Part shown: positions 15,785 through 24,319 of the stretch, one piece after another | Position numbering within the stretch: the first letter of the stretch is position 1 | How the letters are laid out: the number at the start of each line of letters is the position of its first letter | NCBI GenBank assembly: GCA_964422195.1 | Contig: CAYRAF010000007.1 | Location: forward strand, 1-32,240 | Source: CALVUP01 sp964422195 | Lineage (GTDB): Bacteria; Bacillota_I; Bacilli_A; RF39; UBA660 | Direction of reading: 5' to 3' | Length of the DNA stretch: 32,240 nt | Program-made: the position numbers and the translations under genes | The notes under the pieces: model-generated | Seen by the model: the letters and a program-made list of their open reading frames with translations, nothing else | Database searches by the model: none | Told to the model about the DNA's origin: nothing

Positions 15785-17389
15785 ATGAATAGAAAGAGAA
15801 AATTAAAACTTAAAAAGTTTAAATTGCATCCTGCGACTACTATTTTATTATTGATAGTTTTAACTTTTATAATGAGTGGAATCCTATCAATATTTGAAGC
15901 TCAAACAACGTATAGTCAGATTAATACTAACACGGGAACATTAGAAAAAGTGTTAGTATCAGTAAAAAGTTTATTTAATGCTGAAGGTTTTAAGATTTTT
16001 ATTAGTAATACAACAAGAAATTTTGCGGGATTTGCCCCATTAACAACTTTGCTTGTTTCGTTAGTAGGTGTTGGTGTGGCAGAAGCATCTGGTTTATTAG
16101 ATACAATTATTAGAAAAAGATTAATAAAACTTGATGGTAGTATCTTAACATTTTTAGTAATATTTTTTGGAACTATATCAAGTTTAATAAATGAAATAGG
16201 ATATGCAATTATTATTCCATTAGGTGCATTAATATTCTTATATAAAGGAAGAAGTCCTATTTTAGGTATAGTAGCAGCATTTTGCGGTGTAGCATTTGGT
16301 TATGGAACAAGTATATTTGTGGGATCTATGGATATTGCACTTATATCTCATACACAACTTGCTGCTAGACTAATAGATAGTGGATATCATGTTGCCTTAT
16401 CTTCTAATTTAATAATTATGGTAGTTAGCTCTATAATTATGTCTATAATAGGTACAATAATAATTGAAAAAATAATTGTTCACAAGGTAGGAACATATAA
16501 AATCACCTCAGAATTAAAGAAAACACAAGAAATAAAAATAATTTCAAATGAACTTGCAGAAGAATATGAACAATCTAAAATAAGCAAAGAAAAAAGAGAA
16601 AGCCGAGGATTGAAAAACGCATTTATTACTGCAATTATAGTTATACTTATATTTATATATATGTTAATTCCAAATCTTCCTGGATCTGGATTACTTTTAG
16701 ATACAACAGCAAAATCCTATGTAAACCAGTTATTTGGTGCAAAATCATATTTCCAAGATGGATTTACTTTCATGGTAGCATTACTATTCTTGCTTACAGG
16801 ACTTGCTTATGGTATCGGTGCAAAAACAATTAAGAGTGATAATGATGTAATGCGCGGTTATAAAAAATATATGAACGATATTGGTGAAATAGTTGTATTA
16901 ATTTTCTTGTCATCTCAATTAATTTCTTTATTTAATATGACTAATATAGGAATAGTAATAACGGGATGGTTAACAAATATAATATCTGATCTTAACTTTT
17001 CAGGCATACCATTAATTATTTTAGTAATGATTGTTGTAGCAATCAGTAATCTATTCTTAACAACTCCAGAAGCAAAATGGATTATAATATCCCCTGTTGC
17101 AGTACCATTACTATTCCAAAGTAATGTTTCACCAGAATTTGCTCAATTTATATTTAGAGCTGCAGATTCTATGACTAAAGGAATAACAGTTTTCTTACCA
17201 TCATTTATAATATTTATTGGTTACTTAAATATGTATAATACAGAAAAAAAAGAACCAATTGGTATAATGAAAGCCATTAAGTATATAACACCATATTTTG
17301 CTATAATAGCAGCTTCATGGTTAATATTAATAATTTTCTGGTATTTAACAAAATTACCAATAGGTCCTGGTGTATATCCAATAGTTTAA
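15785..17389 (+). CDS. AbgT-family transporter
   Basis: Multi-pass membrane protein of the AbgT family (E. coli AbgT imports p-aminobenzoyl-glutamate; some relatives export sulfonamides). 534 residues, slightly above the E. coli size. Seen: a basic N-terminus, a first membrane segment near 19-38, an extracellular loop, then the family-typical ISNTTRNFAGFAPL with LLVSLVGVGVAEASGLLDTI, the re-entrant-like INEIGYAIIIPLGALIF, and near the C-terminus TTPEAKWIIISPVAVPLL. It is the last gene of the soj-spo0J-DUF951 run, 10 bases downstream. The substrate cannot be told from sequence; folate breakdown products or metabolites are possible. Confidence 0.82.
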   Translation: MNRKRKLKLKKFKLHPATTILLLIVLTFIMSGILSIFEAQTTYSQINTNTGTLEKVLVSVKSLFNAEGFKIFISNTTRNFAGFAPLTTLLVSLVGVGVAEASGLLDTIIRKRLIKLDGSILTFLVIFFGTISSLINEIGYAIIIPLGALIFLYKGRSPILGIVAAFCGVAFGYGTSIFVGSMDIALISHTQLAARLIDSGYHVALSSNLIIMVVSSIIMSIIGTIIIEKIIVHKVGTYKITSELKKTQEIKIISNELAEEYEQSKISKEKRESRGLKNAFITAIIVILIFIYMLIPNLPGSGLLLDTTAKSYVNQLFGAKSYFQDGFTFMVALLFLLTGLAYGIGAKTIKSDNDVMRGYKKYMNDIGEIVVLIFLSSQLISLFNMTNIGIVITGWLTNIISDLNFSGIPLIILVMIVVAISNLFLTTPEAKWIIISPVAVPLLFQSNVSPEFAQFIFRAADSMTKGITVFLPSFIIFIGYLNMYNTEKKEPIGIMKAIKYITPYFAIIAASWLILIIFWYLTKLPIGPGVYPIV

Positions 17390-17407
17390 GCACAAAATGT
17401 GCTTTTT
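17388..17407 (+). terminator. Terminator after the AbgT-family gene
   Basis: AAGCACA (17388-17394), AAA loop, TGTGCTT (17398-17404), then Ts. The gene's TAA (17387-17389) overlaps the left arm. Confidence 0.85.
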
Positions 17408-17429
17408 TCTTTTAATAAAAACTAATATT

Positions 17430-17438
17430 TGTTATAAT
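17430..17438 (+). promoter_or_regulatory. Extended -10 promoter of ychF
   Basis: TGTTATAAT, an extended -10, 22 bases before the ychF start. No good -35 is visible at the expected distance. Confidence 0.55.
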
Positions 17439-17460
17439 AAAACAGAAATGAGGTAATATT

Positions 17461-18558
17461 ATGAGTTTAACAGCAGGTATAGTTGGTTTACCAAATGTAG
17501 GAAAATCAACATTATTTAATGCAATAACAAAACAAAAAATTTTAGCAGCTAACTACCCCTTTGCAACAATTGATCCAAATGTGGGTGTGGTAGTGGTACC
17601 AGATGAAAGAATAGATAGATTAACAGAAATGTATAATCCTAAAAAAACAATACCAACAAGCTTTGAATTTACAGATATTGCTGGTCTTGTTAAAGGAGCC
17701 TCTAAAGGTGAAGGACTTGGTAATAAGTTTTTATCCCACATTAGAGAAGTTGATGCAATATGTCATATTGTTAGATGTTTTAAAGATAGCAATGTAATTC
17801 ATGTAGAAGGATCAATTGATCCAATTCGTGATATTGAAATAATTAATTTAGAACTTGCTATCGCTGATTTAGAGATCATAACAAACCGTATTGATAAAAT
17901 AAAGAAAAAAGCTGAAACAAATAGAGATAAGGAAGCTTTAATAGAAGTAAATGTTTTAAAGAAATGCAAAGAAGCATTAGAACAAAATAAACCACTACGT
18001 ATGTTACAATTCACAGAAGAAGAATATAATTTAATAAAAAGTTATAGTTTCCTAACGTTAAAGCCTGTTATATATTTAGCAAATGTTGGTGAAGATGAAT
18101 TGACTGGTGAAAATGAATATGTAAAAAAAGTAGAAGAATATGCTAAAAACGAAAATTCAGAAGTAATGAAAATATGTGCAAAAGTAGAAGAAGATTTGAT
18201 TGATATGAGTGATGAAGAAAGAAATGAAATGCTTGAAATGATAGGAGTAGATGAAAGTGGTTTAAATAAACTTATTAAAAAGGCTTATTCACTACTTGGA
18301 CTAAAAACATATTTCACAGTAGGACCAGATGAAGTTAGAGCATGGACATTTAAAGATGGAATGAATGCTAAACAATGCGCTGGTATAATTCATACAGACT
18401 TTGAAAAAGGATTTATTCGTGCAGAAGTTACAAGTTATGAAGATTTAATTAAGTATGGTAGTGAATTAAAAGTAAAGGAAGCAGGAAAAGCAAGACTTGA
18501 AGGCAAAGATTATTTAATGCAAGATGGTGATATTTGTTATTTTAGATTTAACGTTTAG
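17461..18558 (+). CDS. ychF: Redox-regulated ATPase YchF (OLA1-type)
   Basis: Obg-related P-loop protein that binds ATP rather than GTP and associates with ribosomes; linked to stress and translation control. Its 365 residues are standard. Seen: G1 GLPNVGKST (9-17), ANYPFATIDPNVGVV (switch I), DIAGLVKGASKGEGLGNKFL (G3 region), NVGEDE at the atypical G4 position, and a C-terminal TGS-like domain with TFKDGMNAKQCAGIIHTDFE then GFIRAEV. The ATG follows GAGGTAATATT. Its place before rpsF is as in Bacillus. Confidence 0.97.
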   Translation: MSLTAGIVGLPNVGKSTLFNAITKQKILAANYPFATIDPNVGVVVVPDERIDRLTEMYNPKKTIPTSFEFTDIAGLVKGASKGEGLGNKFLSHIREVDAICHIVRCFKDSNVIHVEGSIDPIRDIEIINLELAIADLEIITNRIDKIKKKAETNRDKEALIEVNVLKKCKEALEQNKPLRMLQFTEEEYNLIKSYSFLTLKPVIYLANVGEDELTGENEYVKKVEEYAKNENSEVMKICAKVEEDLIDMSDEERNEMLEMIGVDESGLNKLIKKAYSLLGLKTYFTVGPDEVRAWTFKDGMNAKQCAGIIHTDFEKGFIRAEVTSYEDLIKYGSELKVKEAGKARLEGKDYLMQDGDICYFRFNV

Positions 18559-18568
18559 CATATAATAT

Positions 18569-18598
18569 AAAAAATAGTTTACATTAACTATTTTTTTT
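18569..18598 (+). terminator. Terminator after ychF
   Basis: AAAAAATAGTT (18569-18579) pairs with AACTATTTTTT (18586-18596) around a TACATT loop, followed by further Ts. The -35 of the next promoter is inside it. Confidence 0.7.
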
Positions 18599-18606
18599 GT
18601 TATAAT
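18578..18606 (+). promoter_or_regulatory. Promoter of rpsF-ssb-rpsR
   Basis: TTTACA (18578-18583), a 17-base spacer and TATAAT (18601-18606) with extended TGT just before. The -35 occupies the loop of the ychF terminator. Confidence 0.75.
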
Positions 18607-18612
18607 ACTTAC

Positions 18613-18670
18613 GAGTATTTTATTACTCCTTGCTTCTTACTAGTTTAAGAAGCCATAAGTCCAGAAGGAG
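18613..18670 (+). promoter_or_regulatory. Structured rpsF leader, possible S6:S18 autoregulatory element
   Basis: The leader holds two hairpins: GAGTA/TACTC (18613-18628) and GCTTCTTA/TAAGAAGC (18632-18639 with 18646-18653, loop CTAGTT). CCATAAGTCC and the ribosome site AAGGAGG follow. Firmicute rpsF leaders often carry an RNA element bound by S6:S18. Position and hairpins fit, but I could not confirm the conserved CCG-bearing bulge. Confidence 0.4.
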
Positions 18671-18682
18671 GTGCAAGAAAGC

Positions 18683-18973
18683 ATGAGAAAATATGAAGTA
18701 ACATTTATTGTAAGACCTGATTTAGAAGAGGCAAACATAACAAAGGTTGCTGAAGATATGAAGAAAGTTTTAACTGATAATGGAGCTAAAGTCCTAGAAG
18801 AAAAACCAATGGGACAAAAAGAATTAGCCTATGAAATTCAAAAGTTTAAAACTGGATATTATTTCTATTATGTAATCGAGGCTAATAATAGTGATGCTAT
18901 TAATGAATTTAATAGAATTTCAAGAATTAGCGAAGATGTTATACGTCATCTAATTGTAAAAGTAGAAGACTAA
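18683..18973 (+). CDS. rpsF: 30S ribosomal protein S6
   Basis: Small-subunit protein that pairs with S18 on the platform. I chose the ATG at 18683, 11 bases after the GGAGG site; a GTG at 18671 is part of that ribosome site. The 96 residues begin MRKYEVTFIVRPDLEEANI and contain EEKPMGQKELAYEIQKFKTGYY in overlapping form, with a C-terminal RISRISEDVIRHLIVKVE, as usual for S6. First gene of rpsF-ssb-rpsR, the conserved order that places single-strand binding protein between S6 and S18. Confidence 0.97.
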   Translation: MRKYEVTFIVRPDLEEANITKVAEDMKKVLTDNGAKVLEEKPMGQKELAYEIQKFKTGYYFYYVIEANNSDAINEFNRISRISEDVIRHLIVKVED

Positions 18974-18989
18974 GAAATGAGGTAAAATT

Positions 18990-19451
18990 ATGAATAAAGC
19001 AATTTTAATTGGTCGTCTAACTAGAGATCCAGAATTAAGATATACAGGATCAAATACTGCAGTAGCAACTTTCTCTTTAGCAGTAAATAGACCATTTACT
19101 AATCAAGCAGGAGAAAGAGAAGCAGACTTTATAAATATTGTCGTTTGGAGAAAACAAGCAGAAAATGTTAAAAACTATTTAACTCAAGGAAGTCAAGTCG
19201 CAGTTGAAGGAAGAATTCAAACAAGAAGTTATGATGGAGAAGATGGAAAAAAACGATATGTAACTGAAGTAGTCGCAGACAATGTACAATTCTTAGATAC
19301 AAAATCTTCATCAAATAATACAAATAGTTTTCCAACATCAAATCCATTTGAAACAGAAGAACCTGCTCCTCAAACAACAAATGTTGAAAAAGATCCATTC
19401 GCAGATTTTGGTTCTAATATCGAAATAAATGATGATGAATTACCATTCTAA
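18990..19451 (+). CDS. ssb: Single-stranded DNA-binding protein
   Basis: Tetrameric OB-fold protein that coats single-stranded DNA and recruits repair and replication partners. 153 residues: the OB fold runs from about 1 to 105 (MNKAILIGRLTRDPELRY, FINIVVWRKQAENV, GRIQTRSYDGEDGKKRYVTE), then a flexible Asn/Thr/Pro linker and the partner-binding acidic tip DDELPF at the very end. Being in the rpsF-rpsR operon and having the tip, it is the essential SsbA-type rather than a competence SsbB. Confidence 0.97.
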   Translation: MNKAILIGRLTRDPELRYTGSNTAVATFSLAVNRPFTNQAGEREADFINIVVWRKQAENVKNYLTQGSQVAVEGRIQTRSYDGEDGKKRYVTEVVADNVQFLDTKSSSNNTNSFPTSNPFETEEPAPQTTNVEKDPFADFGSNIEINDDELPF

Positions 19452-19468
19452 GAAGGAGGAAAACAAAA

Positions 19469-19684
19469 ATGGCAGAAGGATTTAGAAGAAGAAAAAAAGT
19501 ATGTTATCTTTGTACAGGAAGAACTTTTAATTACAAAGATACAGAATCTTTAAAAAGATATATTAATGAAAGAGGTAAAATCCTACCTAGAAGAGTTACT
19601 GGAACTTGCCAAAAACATCAAAGATATGTAGCTGGTGAAATTAAAAAAGCAAGAATTTTAGGAACTATACCTTTCACAAAATAA
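19469..19684 (+). CDS. rpsR: 30S ribosomal protein S18 (zinc-binding type)
   Basis: Small-subunit protein, partner of S6. 71 residues with the family core DTESLKRYINERGKILPRR and AGEIKKARILGTIPF. Cys12, Cys15, Cys47 and His50 (CYLC ... CQKH) form a likely zinc site, so this is the cysteine-containing form of S18; many bacteria keep a cysteine-free copy instead. No second rpsR is in this window. The ATG follows AAGAAGGAGGAAAAC. Its stop overlaps a terminator. Confidence 0.96.
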   Translation: MAEGFRRRKKVCYLCTGRTFNYKDTESLKRYINERGKILPRRVTGTCQKHQRYVAGEIKKARILGTIPFTK

Positions 19685-19707
19685 ACACATATTTTATGTG
19701 TTTTTTT
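19683..19707 (+). terminator. Terminator after rpsR
   Basis: AAACACAT (19683-19690), ATTTT loop, ATGTGTTT (19696-19703), then Ts to 19707. The rpsR TAA (19682-19684) overlaps the left arm. Confidence 0.85.
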
Positions 19708-19712
19708 ATTGG

Positions 19713-19741
19713 TTGTAATGACTTTTATAAGATTTTATAGT
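19713..19741 (+). promoter_or_regulatory. Promoter of rplI-dnaB
   Basis: TTGTAA (19713-19718), a 17-base spacer and TATAGT (19736-19741); an overlapping TATACT is an alternative -10. It lies 38 bases before the rplI start. Confidence 0.6.
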
Positions 19742-19779
19742 ATACTATTTATAAGAAATTTTATTTAGGAGGTTTGCAA

Positions 19780-20220
19780 ATGAAAGTAATATTTTTAAAA
19801 GATGTTAAAAATCAAGGAAAAAAAGATGAAATAAAAGAAGTTAAAGATGGATATGCACAAAATTTCCTAATAAAAAAAGGTTTAGCAGTTAAATTAACAG
19901 CGGATTCTAAATTAGACTTAGATAGAAAGATTGCTAAGAATAAGAAAGAAGATGCTGCCAATCGAAAAGAAGCACAGGAAGTAAAAACAAAATTAGAAAA
20001 AGAAACTTTAGTATTTAAAGTAAAAGCTGGAGCTAATGATAAAGTTTTTGGTAGTATAAGTGCTAAACAAATAAAAGATGAATTAACAAAATTAGGTTAT
20101 AAAATAGATAAAAAGCAAGTAGAATTGAAAGAAAATTTAACAACACTTGGTTATCACAATGTAGATATTAACTTATATAAAGAAGTATCTGCAAAAATAA
20201 AAGTATCTATAACAAAATAG
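19780..20220 (+). CDS. rplI: 50S ribosomal protein L9
   Basis: Large-subunit protein with two globular domains joined by a long helix. I chose the ATG at 19780, 7 bases after AGGAGG; the TTG at 19774 is too close to it. The 146 residues start MKVIFLKDVKNQGKKDEIKE with DGYAQNFLIKKGLA (domain 1), followed by a charged helix, and GKVFGSIS-like DKVFGSISAKQIKDEL (domain 2). rplI followed by dnaB is the usual Firmicute order. The stop overlaps the dnaB ribosome site. Confidence 0.96.
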   Translation: MKVIFLKDVKNQGKKDEIKEVKDGYAQNFLIKKGLAVKLTADSKLDLDRKIAKNKKEDAANRKEAQEVKTKLEKETLVFKVKAGANDKVFGSISAKQIKDELTKLGYKIDKKQVELKENLTTLGYHNVDINLYKEVSAKIKVSITK

Positions 20221-20230
20221 AGGTGAAATT

Positions 20231-21589
20231 ATGGCAGTAAAAGAATTACCTAACAATTTAGAGGCTGAACAAGCAGTGCTTGGCTCAATGTTTATGTCTA
20301 AAACTGCATTAGAAAAGACAGTTGAAATATTAAAAGAAGAATCATTTTATTCAGCAAGAAATGGAAAAATATTTTCTGCGCTAAAAGCATTAGATGAGAA
20401 AAAGGTTCCAATTGATATAACCACTTTAACAGAAGAATTAAAATCAAAGAACTTAATAAATGAAATTGGTGGTGTGGAATACTTAACAGAAGTGTTAGAT
20501 AGTGTTCCAAATGCTGCTAATATTGATTATTATACAAAAATAATCGAAGATAAAGCAACATTAAGAGAATTAATTGAAAGAGCTACAGAAATAACTACAA
20601 TGGGTTATGATGAAGAAAGTTCAGTTAGCCAAACAGTAGAAGAAGCTGAAAAGAAAATATTAGGGATTATAAAGAATAAAAGATCAACTGAGTTTAAAAC
20701 AATCCAGGATGTTATAAAAGTTACAGAGAAAAACTTAGAAAAATTATCTGAATCAAAAGGTGAAATAACAGGTATACCTACAGGATGGCATGATATTGAT
20801 AAAATTACAGCAGGATTCCATGAAAATGAGCTTATTATAATTGCTGCACGTCCTGCTATGGGAAAAACTGCATTTGCATTAAATTTAGCTACTTATGTAG
20901 CTACTCACACAGATAAATCAGTAGCGTTATTTAACTTAGAAATGGGAGCAGAACAATTGGCAGTTCGTATACTTGCATCTCTTGGACAAATAGATCAAAC
21001 AAAATTAAGAACAGGAAACTTAATGAATGATGATTGGAAAAGAGTAACAGAAGCTATAAGTCAATTATCTGATGCTAAACTTTATATGGATGATACTCCA
21101 GGTATAACAATTGGCGAAATAAGAGCAAAATGTAGAAGATTAGCTAATTCTGATAAGGGATTAGGTATAGTTATTATCGACTATTTACAATTAATATCTA
21201 CAAACGGTAAATATGGTGCCAATAGGCAACAAGAAGTATCTGATATTTCTAGAGCTTTAAAGACAATGGCTATGGAGTTAAATGTTCCAGTTATTGCTCT
21301 TGCACAGTTATCACGTGCGGTTGAACAAAGAGAAGATAAAAGACCAATTATGTCAGATTTAAGAGAGTCAGGATCTATAGAACAAGATGCAGATATTGTA
21401 TCGTTCTTATATAGGGAAGATTATTACAATAAACAAGCTCAAAATAATACACAAACATCTATATCTGAATTTATAATTGGAAAACATCGTAATGGACCTA
21501 CTGCTACAATAGAATTATTATTTAAGAGAAATACTTCAACATTCCTAAATTATATGAAAAACTCGGAAGAAGGAGGAGCAAATGAATAA
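20231..21589 (+). CDS. dnaB: Replicative DNA helicase DnaB (DnaC in Bacillus)
   Basis: Hexameric 5'-3' helicase that unwinds the fork and recruits primase. 452 residues, typical. Seen: N-terminal domain beginning LPNNLEAEQAVLGSMF, then the RecA-like domain with Walker A ARPAMGKTAFALNLA (K212), Walker B VIIDYLQLIS, the ALAQLSRAVEQR segment (arginine finger region) and DLRESGSIEQDAD. No intein is present. The ATG follows AGAGGTGAAATT. The gene overlaps the next one by 8 bases. Confidence 0.97.
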   Translation: MAVKELPNNLEAEQAVLGSMFMSKTALEKTVEILKEESFYSARNGKIFSALKALDEKKVPIDITTLTEELKSKNLINEIGGVEYLTEVLDSVPNAANIDYYTKIIEDKATLRELIERATEITTMGYDEESSVSQTVEEAEKKILGIIKNKRSTEFKTIQDVIKVTEKNLEKLSESKGEITGIPTGWHDIDKITAGFHENELIIIAARPAMGKTAFALNLATYVATHTDKSVALFNLEMGAEQLAVRILASLGQIDQTKLRTGNLMNDDWKRVTEAISQLSDAKLYMDDTPGITIGEIRAKCRRLANSDKGLGIVIIDYLQLISTNGKYGANRQQEVSDISRALKTMAMELNVPVIALAQLSRAVEQREDKRPIMSDLRESGSIEQDADIVSFLYREDYYNKQAQNNTQTSISEFIIGKHRNGPTATIELLFKRNTSTFLNYMKNSEEGGANE

Positions 21590-23066
21590 AAAGGTAATCT
21601 TTGCTAGTATACTAGGTATAATAATTAGTTGTACTTTAGTATATGTAGTAACAAAATATGATTTTAAAAATCCAAAAGAAGTTTATACTGTATACTTAAA
21701 GGGAAAAGAATTAGGACACATTAAATCAAAAAAAGCATTAGAAAAATATATAGATCAAGAACAAAATGATTTGAAACAGAAATATTCAGTATCAAAAGTA
21801 TATGCCCCAGAATCACTGGATATAGAAAAAGAAATAACTTATGAAAGAAGAATATCAACAGAAAGAGAAATATATGACAAAATAAGATATCAAGAACCAT
21901 TCACAATAAATGGATATCAAATAACAATATATGAGGGCGATACAAAAACTACCGATACCGATGGAAGTGCAAAAGATAAAAAAGGAAAATCAAGTCAAAA
22001 TATATATGTTATAGATAAAGATATATTTACAAAATCCGTAGATAGATATGTAAAAGCATTTATTCCAACAGATTCATATAATAAGTATAAAGAAAAAACA
22101 CAAAGCAAGATAGATGAAACTGGACAAATAATAGAAAATATTTATCTTAGCAACGATATAAAAATAAAAAAAGGACGCATTCCTGCTGATGAATATATAT
22201 ACACAGAAATTGATGAATTAAGTAAATACTTAATTTTTGGTACTTTAGATGAACAAAAAGTTTATAAAGTAAAAAAAGGAGATACAATTGAAGATGTATC
22301 ATTTAAAAATAAAATGTCAGTAGAAGAATTTTTAATTGCAAATCCTCAATTTTCCGATTCAAATAACTTACTTTATGAAGGACAAGAAGTAACTTTAGGA
22401 ATTTTAAAACCACAACTTTCATTAGTTGAAGAAGATCATGTTGTCGAAGATCAGAAAGTAAAATATAAAACAGAGTTTACTTATGATAATAAAAAGACTA
22501 TAGGCACAACAATGATTAAACAAAATGGAGCTGATGGGTTAAATAGAGTTACTAAAAAAGTAAAAAAAATAAATGGTGAAACAACGAATGTAATTGTTAC
22601 TAATACGGAAGTATTAAAATCTGCAAAAAACAGAATAATTGTCCGTGGTGGTGCTAGTGGTACAGTATATGCTGATGGATATTGGATATGGCCAACAAAA
22701 TCACCTTATTCCGTATCAAGTGGATTTGGATATAGATGGGGATTCTTGCATGATGGTAATGATATAATTGGTCCTGGTTATGGATCACCTATTTATGCAG
22801 CTAATAATGGTACAGTAACAGAATCAGGATATAGATGGCCAGATGGAAACCACATAGTTATTAATCATCATAATGGTATTTATACAATTTATGCTCACTT
22901 AGCTAAAATGTATGCTACTAAAGGAGACGTAGTAGAGGCAGGACAAGTAATTGGTACAATGGGTCAAACAGGTAATGCTTATGGAACACACTTACACTTT
23001 GGAGCTTTTAAAGGATATCCTTATCGTGGAGGATCAGCGTTCGATTCGTTGCAATTATATAAATAA
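21582..23066 (+). CDS. Membrane-anchored M23 peptidoglycan endopeptidase with LysM and G5 domains
   Basis: Predicted wall-lytic metallopeptidase on the outer face of the membrane. The 494 residues comprise one N-terminal membrane segment (about 6-24), a long extracytoplasmic region, a LysM domain (about 226-273, VYKVKKGDTIEDVS...NPQF), a G5-like domain (about 278-356) and a C-terminal LytM/M23 domain (about 365-494). Zinc ligands are all present: H390 and D394 (HDGND), H439 (YAHL), H470 and H472 (THLH), so it should be active. It overlaps dnaB by 8 bases and shares its stop/start (TAATG) with walJ, hence a tight operon. Likely role: wall growth or division. Confidence 0.88.
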   Translation: MNKKVIFASILGIIISCTLVYVVTKYDFKNPKEVYTVYLKGKELGHIKSKKALEKYIDQEQNDLKQKYSVSKVYAPESLDIEKEITYERRISTEREIYDKIRYQEPFTINGYQITIYEGDTKTTDTDGSAKDKKGKSSQNIYVIDKDIFTKSVDRYVKAFIPTDSYNKYKEKTQSKIDETGQIIENIYLSNDIKIKKGRIPADEYIYTEIDELSKYLIFGTLDEQKVYKVKKGDTIEDVSFKNKMSVEEFLIANPQFSDSNNLLYEGQEVTLGILKPQLSLVEEDHVVEDQKVKYKTEFTYDNKKTIGTTMIKQNGADGLNRVTKKVKKINGETTNVIVTNTEVLKSAKNRIIVRGGASGTVYADGYWIWPTKSPYSVSSGFGYRWGFLHDGNDIIGPGYGSPIYAANNGTVTESGYRWPDGNHIVINHHNGIYTIYAHLAKMYATKGDVVEAGQVIGTMGQTGNAYGTHLHFGAFKGYPYRGGSAFDSLQLYK

Positions 23067-23830
23067 TGAAAATAAAAGTTATACGTAGTGGTTCAAAAGC
23101 AAATTGTACTTTAATAAAAACTGAAAATACTATGATTTTAGTTGATATAGGATGCAATTTTATTACTTTAAAAAGTTCATTAGAAAAAGAACAAATAGAT
23201 ATAAATGATATTTCTAAAGTGTTGATAACGCATATTCATAGTGATCATACAAAAGGGCTAAAAGTTTTATTAAACAAATTAGACGTAAAAGTATTAATTC
23301 CAAAAGAAATGAAAAGAGAATTATCCAGAATTATTGATCCAATTCATTTTGAATATATAGATGGAGAAATACAAGTTGGTGATATAAAAATCGAACTAAT
23401 TCATACATCTCATGATACAGAGGCATCTGTTGGTTATATAATAAGTTCTAATGAAAAGAGTTTAGTTTATATAACAGATACAGGATATATAAATAGAAAG
23501 TATTTTAAAAAACTATCAAATAGAGATTTATATTTAATAGAGTCTAATCATGATGAAAAAATGTTAATGAACGGGCCCTATCCAAATTATTTAAAGCAAC
23601 GAATTCTAAGTGATGAAGGACATTTATCAAATAATACAACCGCTAGATATTTATCAAAAATAGTCGGTCCAAAAACAAAAACAATTATTCTTGCTCATAT
23701 TAGTGAAAAGAATAATACATATGAATTAGTATATGATACAACAAAGAATAAATTAGAGGAAGAAAATATAAAAATAAAAAATATAATAGTTGCTTATCAA
23801 GAAGAAGAATTACCATTAATAGAGGTTTAA
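23066..23830 (+). CDS. walJ: MBL-fold hydrolase WalJ/YycJ
   Basis: Metallo-beta-lactamase-fold protein. In Bacillus and streptococci YycJ/WalJ/VicX lies beside the WalRK two-component genes and affects wall homeostasis; nuclease activity has been reported for relatives. 254 residues. The metal motif is THIHSDHTKG (H56, H58, D60, H61), with later ligands in IHTSHDTEAS and the ITDTGYI region and a terminal ILAHISEKNN. The start overlaps the peptidase stop by one base; the ribosome site is poor, consistent with coupling. No walR/walK genes are here. Confidence 0.88.
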   Translation: MKIKVIRSGSKANCTLIKTENTMILVDIGCNFITLKSSLEKEQIDINDISKVLITHIHSDHTKGLKVLLNKLDVKVLIPKEMKRELSRIIDPIHFEYIDGEIQVGDIKIELIHTSHDTEASVGYIISSNEKSLVYITDTGYINRKYFKKLSNRDLYLIESNHDEKMLMNGPYPNYLKQRILSDEGHLSNNTTARYLSKIVGPKTKTIILAHISEKNNTYELVYDTTKNKLEEENIKIKNIIVAYQEEELPLIEV

Positions 23831-23831
23831 T

Positions 23832-24287
23832 ATGATAAAAATAGTATGTGTAGGGAAAATAAAAGAAAAATATATAAAAGAAACAATAAATGACTATTAT
23901 AATCGTATAAAGAAATATACAAATATAGAAATAGTCGAAGTACCAGATGACAAAATAGATGATGAATTAGTTGTTAAAAGAAAAGAAGCTGAAAGAATTC
24001 TATCACAAATAAAAGAAAAAGAATATGTAGTTTTACTAGATGTAAAAGGAATAGAGTATAATTCAGAGGAATATGCTAAGTTTATTAATGATACATTCAT
24101 TCATGCTTCTAATATTACTTTTGTTATTGGAGGATCATTAGGATTTGATGAGACAATATATAAAAGAGCCAATAAAAGAATTTCTTTTTCTAAAATGACT
24201 TTTCCTCATCAATTATTTAGAGTAATTCTTTTAGAACAAATTTATAGAGCATATAAAATAAATAATAACGAAAGCTATCATAAATAA
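23832..24287 (+). CDS. rlmH: 23S rRNA pseudouridine-1915 N3-methyltransferase RlmH
   Basis: SPOUT-fold methyltransferase that acts on pseudouridine 1915 in helix 69 of 23S rRNA, using S-adenosylmethionine. Its 151 residues are normal. Seen: N-terminal MIKIVCVGKIKEKYIKE, the knot motif FVIGGSLGFDE and the conserved C-terminus RISFSKMTFPHQLFRVILLEQ with YRAYKI and a final YHK. It follows walJ by one base, the same neighbour pair as in Bacillus (yycJ ... rlmH region). Confidence 0.96.
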   Translation: MIKIVCVGKIKEKYIKETINDYYNRIKKYTNIEIVEVPDDKIDDELVVKRKEAERILSQIKEKEYVVLLDVKGIEYNSEEYAKFINDTFIHASNITFVIGGSLGFDETIYKRANKRISFSKMTFPHQLFRVILLEQIYRAYKINNNESYHK

Positions 24288-24319
24288 AAAAATAGAATAC
24301 TATATACAAAGGAGTAAAT

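Noticed and set aside
21308..21322. CACGTG core considered as a parS site
   Set aside because: The flanks (TTAT and CGGTT) do not form the parS palindrome, and it lies in the conserved LSRAVEQR codons of dnaB.
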